Assembly (NCBI GenBank): GCA_030149525.1
Contig: JASBRJ010000039.1
Coordinates: forward strand, 1-60,300
DNA: 60,300 nucleotides
Direction of reading: 5' to 3'
From: a bacterium
Lineage (GTDB): Bacteria > Vulcanimicrobiota > Xenobia > Xenobiales > JADMJV01
The translations under genes and the position numbers were made by a program. The notes beneath the pieces were generated by a model that saw nothing but the letters and a program-made list of their open reading frames with translations, was not told where the DNA came from and made no database searches. This document shows, one piece after another, positions 9,428 through 17,728 of this stretch. Position 1 is the first letter of the stretch. Every line of letters starts with the position of its first letter.

Positions 9428-9434
9428 GGAGGAG
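9428..9434 (+). promoter_or_regulatory. Strong Shine-Dalgarno site that sets a GTG start
   Basis: GGAGGAG lies five bases before the GTG at 9440. It decides the start of the repeat protein over the ATG at 9401, which has no such site. Confidence 0.8.
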
Positions 9435-9439
9435 CGCTC

Positions 9440-10297
9440 GTGAATATCAAAACCTATGTACGTTGGGAGAAGTCCGACTCTCAAAAACTTCGATTTGCCG
9501 TTGGTGACGACGATCAGAGTTTCGGTTCGGTCGGAGTTCGCTTCACACCCGGTGCAGAAGATATGAACATGGACGTGAGCGTGGGATTGGGAGATGGGTT
9601 GAGCTATTCGCCCACCGACGGTGTAACACTTACTCTCGGTGGAGAATATCAGGGAGTCACTATCTATCAGGACGCCAGAGTCTCATACTCTTTCGACGGA
9701 GCAGGTGAGGTCGATCCCTCGGGATCTCGAAACTCCACCGACATTGAAGTAACCGATCAAGGCATAGAGATTCGCCCCTACTCTCGCTACGATCGGGTGA
9801 GTGTTGCTGCCGATGCAACCGGTTTCTCTATCGATCCGGTTGGCCCTAATAATCGTTTGGAAGTTCGCCAAGAGGAAGGCCGACTGATTTTCGATCCTTT
9901 CGGCTTACACAATAACGTTGTCATCACCGGTGATGAAAATTCTGTCACCATCGACCCTGAGAGGACCGGCAACAGCACACTTATTACCAGAGATGGAAAT
10001 ACCATCACCATCGATCCGTTCGGTCCGGCCAATTCTACAACGATTGTGAGAGATGGGAACACGATCACTATCAATCCCCCATCATTTCGAGATCATAGCA
10101 CCATCACCAGTGACGAGACCGGGTATTCCGTGGATATCCCCGGCTGGAATAACAGTACACGAATAGAAGCTGGTAACGGTTCGATTTCGGTTGACCCTTC
10201 CGGTTGGGGCAACAGTACCTCCATAAAGACTAAAGGCTCTCAGACTGTCATCGACGTCCCGGGCCTGGGCAAGAATTTGAAAATCAACCGAGATTAA
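9440..10297 (+). CDS. Repeat protein with about 20-residue Asn-Ser-Thr/Asp-Pro repeats
   Basis: Not a family I can name. Translation starts at GTG 9440 behind GGAGGAG, giving 285 residues with no signal peptide. The first 100 residues are beta-rich with alternating polar/nonpolar strands. From about residue 105 to the end, roughly nine copies of a 20-residue unit follow, with the pattern NSTxIxxDGNTITIDPFGP. Clear copies include ANSTTIVRDGNTITINP and GNSTLITRDGNTITIDP. Such periodicity suggests a beta-helix or beta-roll. It lies alone between the hydrolase and a secreted unknown. Confidence 0.8.
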   Translation: MNIKTYVRWEKSDSQKLRFAVGDDDQSFGSVGVRFTPGAEDMNMDVSVGLGDGLSYSPTDGVTLTLGGEYQGVTIYQDARVSYSFDGAGEVDPSGSRNSTDIEVTDQGIEIRPYSRYDRVSVAADATGFSIDPVGPNNRLEVRQEEGRLIFDPFGLHNNVVITGDENSVTIDPERTGNSTLITRDGNTITIDPFGPANSTTIVRDGNTITINPPSFRDHSTITSDETGYSVDIPGWNNSTRIEAGNGSISVDPSGWGNSTSIKTKGSQTVIDVPGLGKNLKINRD

Positions 10298-10381
10298 ATT
10301 CGTCGAACAAACTTTCCCTCTTCGTCGAGGAAAGCCGGTTTTCTGGAATAACCTTCAAGCGTGGTGGCCATTCTATTCAAG

Positions 10382-11113
10382 ATGGGCCGCCGGAAAGGTA
10401 GTAAATTGCGAAAAACCGGTTTTTTTCTTCTTGTAGGATTTTTATTGATGTCTCTCCCCGCCTGGGGTCAGGAGATGGTGGCTTCCGAGATCAACGAAGC
10501 GGACCTTTTGAAGACCAAGCTCAAGCGTCTGGTCGTGGGGAATCAAGGGGCCATTTTGAAGGTATGGAAGGCCGATGGTGATGCCGAGCCTGCCTACTAC
10601 CGCGGCCTCGATGACAGAGATACGGCCCCCTACAGCAAAGAAGACCAGGAAGCCCTCACCGCAAGTCTTGAAATGACGCGTGAGGAGCTGGAAAAGGCAG
10701 CCATCGAAGTGATGGACGGTTATGATACCCTTCCTAAAAAGAACGCCATTGCGTTTCTGGGAATGATCTACTCCATCGCAGACGACTCCCCCCTTGAGCC
10801 CTCCGACGAAGTTGATGCCAGGGTGAAAGCATTCCTTCTGACCCGACTCAAAGAAGATACGAGTGTTATTATGCGCCGTCAGGCGTGCCTGGCACTGGCC
10901 GTTTGTGATAAGGCCGACGACGAGGTGATCGAAGCCGTTCTCAACTTCTACTCGAGTAGCGAGAATCTTTGGGAAACCTTCCCTGTCCAACAGTTCTTCG
11001 AGTACCACTCCAACGAAATCAAATCCAATGCGGCGTTCCCCCAGATTCGGGAAAGAGCTGCGGCGGTCAACAGTCTCTACACCAACAACATTCTCAACTA
11101 TCTCGACCAATAA
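10382..11113 (+). CDS. Secreted hypothetical protein, helical repeats
   Basis: The product of 243 residues has a clear Sec signal peptide: basic MGRRKGSKLRK, a hydrophobic core, then cleavage near PAWGQ. I use the ATG at 10382 because it gives this clean signal; GTG codons at 10361 and 10364 are possible. The mature part is acidic and helical, with ALAVCDKADDEVIEAVLNFY recalling a HEAT-type helical pair, but no family is assigned. A strong terminator follows at 11170. Confidence 0.75.
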   Translation: MGRRKGSKLRKTGFFLLVGFLLMSLPAWGQEMVASEINEADLLKTKLKRLVVGNQGAILKVWKADGDAEPAYYRGLDDRDTAPYSKEDQEALTASLEMTREELEKAAIEVMDGYDTLPKKNAIAFLGMIYSIADDSPLEPSDEVDARVKAFLLTRLKEDTSVIMRRQACLALAVCDKADDEVIEAVLNFYSSSENLWETFPVQQFFEYHSNEIKSNAAFPQIRERAAAVNSLYTNNILNYLDQ

Positions 11114-11129
11114 TCGACAAATGAAAAGC

Positions 11130-11153
11130 TTAACAGGATGTTCGTCCTGTTAA
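11130..11153. other. Perfect 9-bp inverted repeat
   Basis: TTAACAGGA and TCCTGTTAA flank a six-base loop (TGTTCG). It lies 16 bp after the stop of the secreted unknown and 16 bp before the true terminator. There is no T run, so it may protect the 3' end of the mRNA or be a protein site; the role is not shown. Confidence 0.5.
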
Positions 11154-11169
11154 TCCATCAACACCAGTT

Positions 11170-11197
11170 GCCGCCCCGTCACGGGGGCGGCTTTTTT
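11170..11197 (+). terminator. Rho-independent terminator
   Basis: A GC-rich stem (GCCGCCCC...GGGGGCGGC, loop around GTCAC) is followed by six T residues. It ends the transcript of the secreted protein gene that stops at 11113. Confidence 0.92.
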
Positions 11198-11202
11198 GTA
11201 AT

Positions 11203-11235
11203 AAAAAAGCCCTCACCGTTTCGGGCAGAGGGCTT
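11203..11235 (-). terminator. Rho-independent terminator for the convergent lipoprotein gene
   Basis: Read on the minus strand, AAGCCCTC and GAGGGCTT form a stem followed by a T run (six A residues at 11203-11208 on the plus strand). It lies 30 bp past the stop of the DUF4397 gene and back to back with the plus-strand terminator. Confidence 0.9.
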
Positions 11236-11264
11236 AGGCTCGGTCCGAGTTCTGCATCAGCCCG

Positions 11265-12146
11265 CTAGGCGTCGTTGGCTTGCAGTGAAATGACCGACTG
11301 ATTTCCGTTGTTGGCATCGTCTACCAGAACAAGGAGAGCCGTTACGCCGGTGGCCTGGTGACAAACGATAACGGTGAGATTGTTACCGGCGGCCGAAAAA
11401 AGGTTGCCCAGAGAACTGACGATGGGCGATGCGGTTCCCTGAGCCTGGGTGAAGATTCTAGAGAAAGCATCGTTGCCAACGGCATCCAAGAATTGGGCGC
11501 GCAGCGAGGGACTATTTTGTAGGTCGGTAGCGGCTACCGCCTCGTAGGGACCCGCGGCGTTCTGAGCGACGGGGCCAAGGAGGCGTGTTCCGGCCTGGTT
11601 CTCAAGTTGCACCGGGTTACGGAATTCTTCAATGTTCACGAGTCGCGCCCTCAAAGTGTTCGCAACCGTCACGACGTCGTCGGTGACAAACAGGACATCA
11701 GTGTCACCGGGGAGTTGGGCGGCGCGAATTTCTTCAGATCGGGCCGCCACCTTGGTGGCGGGACGAATGATGAAGCTCGCATATTGATTCGCAGTGGTGG
11801 TGACCTGGCGTTCCAACACGGTCGTGGTGGCCTGGCCCGCTGCCACAGTAGCGGTTGCTATTCTTACGGTATGTTGACCGGGATTGAGCTCAATGTATTG
11901 AGTTGACTCAAGGCCGTCGAGATCGCCATCGACCTGCGCGCCGTCAATGGACACGATAAAGTTTTGAGTTGTACCGACACCGTTGACGATTCTAAGGTGA
12001 CTCTTGGTCGTAGGGACCACAGGCGGGGGCACAAGAACCTGGGTGTTGCCCTGTTGTCCCGAAGGACCCTCGGTAAAAGAGCTGCCGCATCCAATAGCCA
12101 GCAGCGTCAGTGTGGCAAGCATGAGTTGCCGATAATATTTCTTCAT
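11265..12146 (-). CDS. DUF4397 domain lipoprotein
   Basis: Envelope lipoprotein of 293 residues. The signal peptide ends in the lipobox LAIGC (Cys at residue 20), so it should be lipidated. After a Pro/Gly linker, a DUF4397-type beta domain starts at about residue 48 (LRIVNGVGTTQNFIVSIDG...) with the family's pattern of a short strand, a small carrier phrase and ELNPGQHTVRI. The C-terminal half (RARLVNIEEF onward) looks like a second divergent copy. AGGAG lies before the ATG. The function of DUF4397 is not known. Confidence 0.85.
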   Translation of the reverse strand: MKKYYRQLMLATLTLLAIGCGSSFTEGPSGQQGNTQVLVPPPVVPTTKSHLRIVNGVGTTQNFIVSIDGAQVDGDLDGLESTQYIELNPGQHTVRIATATVAAGQATTTVLERQVTTTANQYASFIIRPATKVAARSEEIRAAQLPGDTDVLFVTDDVVTVANTLRARLVNIEEFRNPVQLENQAGTRLLGPVAQNAAGPYEAVAATDLQNSPSLRAQFLDAVGNDAFSRIFTQAQGTASPIVSSLGNLFSAAGNNLTVIVCHQATGVTALLVLVDDANNGNQSVISLQANDA

Positions 12147-12263
12147 AATGTCTCCTGATTCGGAAGTTACTCAGAACCGTTACCTTCTGTTGTTGAGGAG
12201 ACAGCAACCCCACAGTTCTTAGCCCGATTTTTTAAGCCGAATGAGCCCTCCAGTTCTCAGGAA

Positions 12264-12289
12264 TAAAAAAAAGTCCCTTCTCGGGACTC
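12264..12289 (-). terminator. Rho-independent terminator
   Basis: Minus-strand hairpin AGTCCC/GGGACT with a GAGAA loop followed by eight T residues. It directly follows the stop of the HPr-kinase-like gene. Confidence 0.9.
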
Positions 12290-13021
12290 TCATTGGACCG
12301 GCTTTTTCGCACTACCGGCCGCACGAAAGCCTTCTTGAAGTATCCTGCCTACTGTCTTGATTGCCGAGTCTCGACGACCCGACAGACGCAATCTCGTCCC
12401 CTCGCACAGTTTGGCCAGTTTGGGCAAGATTTCGGCGCCTTCATAGGGCCGGGCAGTCGTCTGAATCAGGTTCAATAAGGCAGCCCCAGGGGTCTGTTCT
12501 TGAACGTCCCAGACTTCCCCGGGTTCGTAGTTAAGGTTGAGCACGGTCGACACGGGGAGTCCACTCCTCGGAAGCTCGCTAGAGGGGTAGGGTAAGAGAT
12601 TACCGTCAGGGTCAACAACCGCAAGAAATTGAGACAAGCGTGAGGAACCTTCTCTGGCGAAGGCGTCGGCTAGAAACGTTTTTCCGGTAAAGGTGTTACC
12701 GGCTATCAAGATGGTCTCGCCCGAGGGGGTGACGACCGCGTCGCCCCTTAGAAAAATCGGTCCTTCGGTGGCACCGGATACGGTTTCGTGAATTCTGGAT
12801 GAGAGAATCTCTGCAAGCAGAGGGAGAGTCTGGTCGGACGACAACTTTATCTCCCCTTCAAACAGATCGAAGAACGACTCCTTAGCTTTAAGAGAGAACG
12901 CCGCCTCTATCACGGGCGCTTCCTCGGTGACCAATTCAAAACCCTTCTCTTTAAGGAGGGGTACAATCGAACTCGGGCCCTCTACGGAGATGTATTTTCC
13001 ATAGCACTTCACTACAAGCAT
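12290..13021 (-). CDS. HPr-kinase-like P-loop protein, probably degenerate
   Basis: A 243-residue protein with the fold signature of HPr-kinase-related proteins. A strand FLRGDAVVTPSGETILIAG runs into the Walker A loop GNTFTGKT (108-115), then SRLSQFLAVVDPDGNLLPYP. In active relatives this last segment carries a catalytic Asp (LSDE); here it reads LSQF. The His often seen before the P-loop strand is Arg92. So nucleotide binding looks intact but phosphotransfer is doubtful. It is divergent from the MauE-thioredoxin gene; such kinase-like proteins occur near peptide-modification genes, but no precursor peptide is seen here. The ATG at 13021 is the only good start. Confidence 0.65.
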   Translation of the reverse strand: MLVVKCYGKYISVEGPSSIVPLLKEKGFELVTEEAPVIEAAFSLKAKESFFDLFEGEIKLSSDQTLPLLAEILSSRIHETVSGATEGPIFLRGDAVVTPSGETILIAGNTFTGKTFLADAFAREGSSRLSQFLAVVDPDGNLLPYPSSELPRSGLPVSTVLNLNYEPGEVWDVQEQTPGAALLNLIQTTARPYEGAEILPKLAKLCEGTRLRLSGRRDSAIKTVGRILQEGFRAAGSAKKPVQ

Positions 13022-13067
13022 GCGGCGGCAGGGTTCTCAACTCTTGAACCAAAACCTGGTTCCGCCC

Positions 13068-14063
13068 ATGGACCTTCACTTTTCAATCGTCATAAATAGC
13101 GTCTGGGAGCAAACGGCTGCCAACCACGCATCGCACTTAAACGGAGTTTTGAGAGTCGGACTAGGGCTCGTTACCCTTGTTTCCGGTGTTGGAAAACTTC
13201 TGGATCCCGCCGGGAGTCGACAGGCCATGAGCGACTTCGGTGTTCCCTCAAAGTACGTTGTTTCGGCCACCAGGGCGCTTCCGATCATCGAACTCATCTT
13301 GAGCGCTACTATCATCCTTGATGCCACGAGTCGCTTGTCCTCGCTCGCCCTGGCATCGCTCTTCACCTTTTTTAGCCTTAGTATCGCCAATCTGCTTCGG
13401 CAAGACAAGGCGCCCCCGTGCAACTGCTTTGGTGCCGTTCACTCCGATGAAGTCTCCAAGTGGACCCTCTTGAGATCGATCTCATTGGCTGCTTTGGCAT
13501 TCCTCGTTCACCGCTTACCTACCTACGCCCTAACGCCCGGCTTCAAGAGCGCAACCCTTGCAGCCACTCTTTTTGGGGCTGTGAGCTATGCAGTCGTCCT
13601 GGGCGTGAGACGACGACGGCGGTTGACGGCGTCTAAGCCCGCAAAAAGACTTTCCAAGGGTCAACGCGTTCCTGCTACACGTTTATGGGACGGACGATGG
13701 ATCGAGGAGCTTCTCGCTGAGGATAGGCCCACTCTCCTTCTGCTCACGTCCACGGACTGCGGCCACTGCGTCTTGTTGAAGCAGTGGCTCAATCCGTGGC
13801 GCGATAGGGTTCAGGAGAACCTGCACATCGTGGAGTTGCAAACTCTAGACTCGAAACAGTTCAACGATCCTCCACAAATCGAAGGCTTGGGTCGCTCCGT
13901 TTTCTACTTTAGCCCCAAGGAGGCAGGGCGCTTCAAATCGGTCACTCCCGGAGCCTTCCTGGTGGATGAAACCGGAACGTTGTTAGCGACACCGGTTGCT
14001 GGACGCCTAGAAATAGAAGCGTTGGTCAGGCTGACACTCCGACAGACTGCCGTCGCTACTTGA
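13068..14063 (+). CDS. MauE/DoxX-type membrane protein with C-terminal thioredoxin-like domain (CGHC)
   Basis: Four to five hydrophobic segments make the N-terminal half, which resembles MauE: a helix with LVSGVGKLLDPAGS, then a PPCNCFG cysteine pair typical of that family. The C-terminal half is a thioredoxin-like fold with the redox motif DCGHC (about residues 230-234) in a stretch reading LLLLTSTDCGHCVLL, and a cis-Pro-type loop near VTPGAFLVD. It is thus likely a membrane disulfide carrier passing electrons between its halves. I place the start at the ATG at 13068; an in-frame ATG at 13020 would overlap the start of the divergent gene. The 3' end overlaps the convergent gene by 8 bp. Confidence 0.8.
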   Translation: MDLHFSIVINSVWEQTAANHASHLNGVLRVGLGLVTLVSGVGKLLDPAGSRQAMSDFGVPSKYVVSATRALPIIELILSATIILDATSRLSSLALASLFTFFSLSIANLLRQDKAPPCNCFGAVHSDEVSKWTLLRSISLAALAFLVHRLPTYALTPGFKSATLAATLFGAVSYAVVLGVRRRRRLTASKPAKRLSKGQRVPATRLWDGRWIEELLAEDRPTLLLLTSTDCGHCVLLKQWLNPWRDRVQENLHIVELQTLDSKQFNDPPQIEGLGRSVFYFSPKEAGRFKSVTPGAFLVDETGTLLATPVAGRLEIEALVRLTLRQTAVAT

Positions 14064-14553
14064 GGTAGCGAGTGACGTCTCTGAAGCGGCGGTCGTCAGG
14101 CGACGGATTGTAAGTGAGTTCTTTGATGACCAGCGTTGCTCCATCTCCCGTGTTCACAGTCAACTCCTCTTGGGTTTGGCCGCCGAAGGCCCGTTCTTTC
14201 TCAAGATAGCTGTCCAGAGATTCCAGGAAATAGTGGGGCAGCCGAGGGTTGTCCAATCGGTAGAAGTAGGATACCCCTGCACGGGTGACCAGGACTTTAT
14301 CGGGTCGCTTGGACTTTTGATATTGATAGACGGTCACACCGTCGCGGTCCTTGCGCTTCATTAACTTGAAGTCGTCAGAGCAGTAATAAACAGCGGAAAA
14401 TTCCCCTCCGGCATCCTGACCTGTCAGCATGGCAGCATAACTTTGCCCAGCGGCTGGAGCGTCATTCAGGTCGGTTATCCCCGTTTGAGCGAGACCTGAA
14501 TGGAACAAGACCAGGGTAAAGCACGTGCAGAGGAAAGTAGCAAGACGAGACAT
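14056..14553 (-). CDS. Secreted hypothetical protein
   Basis: A 165-residue exported protein of unknown function. The ATG at 14553 has AAGGAG upstream and gives a signal peptide (MSRLATFLCTCF..., cleavage near GLAQ). A longer frame would run into the inverted-repeat element and is rejected. The mature part is a mixed alpha/beta domain with a pattern of strands (FSAVYYCSDDF, VTVYQYQ, KVLVTRAGVSYFYRLD). That pattern recalls outer-membrane lipoprotein-sorting-type proteins, but no family is assigned. Confidence 0.72.
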   Translation of the reverse strand: MSRLATFLCTCFTLVLFHSGLAQTGITDLNDAPAAGQSYAAMLTGQDAGGEFSAVYYCSDDFKLMKRKDRDGVTVYQYQKSKRPDKVLVTRAGVSYFYRLDNPRLPHYFLESLDSYLEKERAFGGQTQEELTVNTGDGATLVIKELTYNPSPDDRRFRDVTRYLK

Positions 14554-14592
14554 ACAGCACTCCTTCGTTTTCTCGGGAGGCGCCCGCCGTGA

Positions 14593-14761
14593 TCTAGAGC
14601 CTGTCACTATTCAGTCTTTGGAGCCCAGAATTGTCCATTTCCGCGCTCTGGAGGCGTCTTTTCGTTAAAATACATCCAGTATTCCGCTCTCAAATCCGCC
14701 TCCATAGCACAAAAATGTCCTAATTATGGGCTCCAAAGACTGAATAGTGACAGGCTCTAGA
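14593..14761. repeat. Near-palindromic MITE-like element with 34-bp perfect inverted repeats
   Basis: The 34-bp arms at 14593-14626 and 14728-14761 are perfect inverted copies (outer end TCTAGAGCCTGTCACTATTC). Inside them the two halves stay related: for example CTCTGGAGGCGTC near 14650 pairs with an inverted copy near 14695, so the whole 169 bp could fold into one long hairpin. The bases outside both arms also look alike for about 10 bp. It fills most of the 400-bp space between two divergent genes, and no open frame lies inside it. This form fits a non-autonomous transposable element; no transposase is in the window. Confidence 0.75.
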
Positions 14762-14955
14762 GTCAGACGCGCCCCGTTGGGTTTCGTGTCCTTGAATTCC
14801 TACTCCGCGCTGAGTCGCGGAGAAATCTCTCTACTTACCAATATAATAAGTCCGTTTTGGATTTTCAAGACTCTTTTTCGAGTCTTGGGGTCAATCGTCA
14901 CTTACAGGGCCTGGCCTGGGTCTGCTAGGGTTTTTCCGAGGAAGAGGGTAGCTCT
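14762..14955 (+). other. Upstream region of the six-gene operon
   Basis: About 190 bp between the inverted-repeat element and the first gene of the operon. A short open frame here merely starts inside the repeat. An AGAGGGTAG Shine-Dalgarno-like stretch lies about six bases before the ATG at 14956. No promoter could be placed with confidence. Confidence 0.4.
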
Positions 14956-17724
14956 ATGATAGTGGACACCGAGTGTAGAGAAAAAAAGGTCGTGGAGATC
15001 ATCGAGGGTCTCTCTGCCGAACTCAATCCCCACCAGCCACCGGCTGTTGGGCCCACCACTCACCTGGAGTGGGATCTTGGTTTAGGGAGCATTGAACGGC
15101 ACGAATTGCTGTTGCGTCTGGAGCGTGGTCTGGGGGAAAGTCTCTCCAGTCAGGGTGTCTTTCAGGCGAGCACCGTGTCCGATCTGCTCAACCTTACTCC
15201 GGGCATTGAGAAAGAGCGAAACATTCGTGTGTTGGACCTGGCCGAGGGGGAAGTCCCGCCTCATCCGGCTCACGCGACGAATTTGATCGAAGCTCTTTTG
15301 TATCAGGCGGAAAATCAGCCCACACGCAAGACCCTTCACTTCATAGAGGAAGGTGACACGGTCTGTCAGTGGGCTTATCCCGACCTCCTGGCGGCAGCCC
15401 AAAAGGCGGCTGCGGGCCTTGCCGGACTTGGTGTGAAGCGCGGTGACCGGGTCGGTGTTATGCTCCCTTCCGGCCCCGATTACGTGGCCGCTTTCTACGG
15501 AATTCTGTGGTTGGGCGCAGTCCCGGTGCCCCTCTATCCACCCTTTCGTTTGGATCAATTGGAAGACTACGTCCAGAGACAGGCTGCCATCCTCAAGCTT
15601 GCAGGGGTGGAAATTCTTATCAGCTTCGACCGGGCCAAGCCGGTCATGCCGCTCCTCAAGTTACACAGCCCGGGTCTGAAGAAAATCGTCACGGTGGGCG
15701 AGTTGGAGGGGGAGGCTCCTCCTTACAGCGTCCATCCCCAGGCCTTAATCCAATTCACCTCGGGAAGTACAGGTCTTCCAAAGGGGGTGGTCCTGACCCA
15801 CACCAACTTGATCCATAATATTCGTGGCTACGGATTTGGGATGAATCTTACCCCGCGCGACGTGACCATCAGTTGGCTACCCCTTTATCATGATATGGGT
15901 CTCATCGGCACCATGCTGGGCAGCATTTATCACGGACAGCCTCTCGCTCTTATGGGACCTCAAGACTTTTTGGCTCGACCGTCCCGATGGCTTTGGGCCG
16001 TTCACCAGTATCGGGGGACAGTTTCCCCTGCTCCTAACTTCGCCTACGAGATTTGCGCCCGAAAGATTCCCGACGAAGAACTTGAGGGCTTGGACCTTTC
16101 CAGCTGGCGCATCGCTTTGAACGGAGCCGAAGCTGTTCGTCCTGAAACTCTGGAGCGGTTCAGTGAGAGATTTGCTCCCTACGGCTTCAAACCCGAGGCC
16201 CATTTCCCGGCCTACGGATTGGCTGAGGCCAGCCTAGCTGTGACCTTTCCGCCTCCCGGCCGTGGTCCGCTGGTGGAGACTTTGAGTCGTGAGACGTTGG
16301 AATCCGAAGGCGTGGTCGCAGCCTGTGGTGCGGGGGAGACTCCTATGACCCTGGTGGCCTGCGGACGGCCTTTGCCCGACATGGAAGTTCGCATCGTAGA
16401 CAATCACGGCAAGGTTTTAGAAGATCGTCGCAGAGGTTTAGTGGAGTTTCGGGGGCCTTCGAGTCTTGAGAGCTACTACAACAATCCCGAAGCGACTGCG
16501 GCGGCCAAAGATGCCGATGGTTGGGTGAAGACCGGCGATCTCGGCTACCTCTCCGAGGGTGAACTCTATCTCACCGGGCGTATCAAGGACATAATCATCA
16601 AAGCCGGTCGCAACATTCAGGCCGAAGACGTGGAAGATATCGTGGCTTCGGTCAAGGGTGTTCGGCGCGGATGCGTGGCCGCTTTCGGTGTGGAAGATGA
16701 TAAGGAAGGTACCGAACTTCTGGTTATCGTGGCTGAGAGTCGCCTTAAAGACGAGGGGGCCAAGAACGAACTGGCCGGCAAGATCGAGAAGGAAGTTGCC
16801 CGTCGTCTTGGGGTTCCACCGGATCGGGTGGACGTGGTGAAGTCTCATACGGTTCCCAAGACGCCCAGTGGAAAGATACGCCGCTCCGAGTGTAAGAAGC
16901 GTTGGATTGACGGAAGTCTCAAGGCCTCAGGCGGTACCATCGCTCAGCTTCAAAAGGTTGTTTTTCATGGTCTCTCCCAACGGCTGAAGAAGCTGGTGGG
17001 AATGCCTCGTCAACTGGTGCGATCAGCCTGGTGTTACGCCTGTCTTGGAACCTCGATCATGGCTCCAACGGTGTTCGCCCTGATCTCAAAGAGTGGGGCC
17101 CAGAAATTGATGGGGCCGGTGGCAAGATTCTACCTCAAGTTAGTGGGAGTCCATCTGGACGTGCGAGGCGAAGCCTCCTTTTCCGAGCCTTGCATTGTGG
17201 TTTGTAATCACTGCAGCACCCTGGATGCTCTCGTGCTCACCGCCACCTGGAAATCGCCACTTACTTTTCTGGTGGCTCCCTGGGTCACCGAGCATCCCCT
17301 GCTGAAGCGTCTCATCGCCCGAACCGGTCACATTCCAGTTCATCGAGGTGACCCGGAAGTGGCGGAACAGCAAGAAAAAGAGTTCGTGGAGCGTCTGGCT
17401 CGTGGAGAGAGTCTGGCGATCTTCCCCGAAGGCGGTATTGAAGTCACACCAGGGCTTCGCCCCTTTGCCCTGGGAGCTTTCCGACTGGCAGCCCAGAACG
17501 GCGTGCCGATTATCCCGGTGGCCCTCACCGGGACCAGAAAAGCCCAGCCTCATCCCAAGATGATTCCTTTTCCCACTCCCGTGCAGGCCATCGTGGGTTC
17601 TCCTTTGTACGCTGAGGGAGACGAATGGCAGCATGTGCTGGAGCTTTCCAATCAGTCCCGAGAGTGGATGGCCGAGTATTGTGGCGACCCCCTTTCTCAC
17701 CGTCGCCTGAGAAGAAACGACTGA
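14956..17724 (+). CDS. Three-domain fusion: acyl carrier protein, fatty acyl-AMP ligase, PlsC-type acyltransferase
   Basis: A 922-residue cytoplasmic or membrane-associated enzyme. Residues 1-85 are an acyl carrier domain with the phosphopantetheine site in DLGLGSIE (Ser45). Residues about 105-650 are an acyl-adenylate-forming domain of the fatty acyl-AMP ligase type: P-loop FTSGSTGLPKG at 267-277, a YGLAEAS segment, KTGDLGYL, and a late Lys in TPSGKIRR. Residues about 690-910 are a PlsC acyltransferase with NHCSTLD (His752, Asp757) and FPEGG. The order suggests that a fatty acid is activated as acyl-AMP, loaded on the carrier in cis, and moved to an acceptor by the PlsC domain. It leads the operon; the next gene begins 4 bp after its stop. 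Confidence 0.9.
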   Translation: MIVDTECREKKVVEIIEGLSAELNPHQPPAVGPTTHLEWDLGLGSIERHELLLRLERGLGESLSSQGVFQASTVSDLLNLTPGIEKERNIRVLDLAEGEVPPHPAHATNLIEALLYQAENQPTRKTLHFIEEGDTVCQWAYPDLLAAAQKAAAGLAGLGVKRGDRVGVMLPSGPDYVAAFYGILWLGAVPVPLYPPFRLDQLEDYVQRQAAILKLAGVEILISFDRAKPVMPLLKLHSPGLKKIVTVGELEGEAPPYSVHPQALIQFTSGSTGLPKGVVLTHTNLIHNIRGYGFGMNLTPRDVTISWLPLYHDMGLIGTMLGSIYHGQPLALMGPQDFLARPSRWLWAVHQYRGTVSPAPNFAYEICARKIPDEELEGLDLSSWRIALNGAEAVRPETLERFSERFAPYGFKPEAHFPAYGLAEASLAVTFPPPGRGPLVETLSRETLESEGVVAACGAGETPMTLVACGRPLPDMEVRIVDNHGKVLEDRRRGLVEFRGPSSLESYYNNPEATAAAKDADGWVKTGDLGYLSEGELYLTGRIKDIIIKAGRNIQAEDVEDIVASVKGVRRGCVAAFGVEDDKEGTELLVIVAESRLKDEGAKNELAGKIEKEVARRLGVPPDRVDVVKSHTVPKTPSGKIRRSECKKRWIDGSLKASGGTIAQLQKVVFHGLSQRLKKLVGMPRQLVRSAWCYACLGTSIMAPTVFALISKSGAQKLMGPVARFYLKLVGVHLDVRGEASFSEPCIVVCNHCSTLDALVLTATWKSPLTFLVAPWVTEHPLLKRLIARTGHIPVHRGDPEVAEQQEKEFVERLARGESLAIFPEGGIEVTPGLRPFALGAFRLAAQNGVPIIPVALTGTRKAQPHPKMIPFPTPVQAIVGSPLYAEGDEWQHVLELSNQSREWMAEYCGDPLSHRRLRRND

Positions 17725-17728
17725 GACC

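Noticed and set aside
10442-11110. A 222-codon minus-strand open frame opposite the secreted unknown
   Set aside because: The plus-strand frame has a proper signal peptide and a terminator directly after it; the minus-strand frame has neither.
14747-14959. A 70-codon open frame upstream of the operon
   Set aside because: It begins inside the inverted-repeat element. Its N-terminus resembles the frame on the other arm only because the arms are inverted copies.
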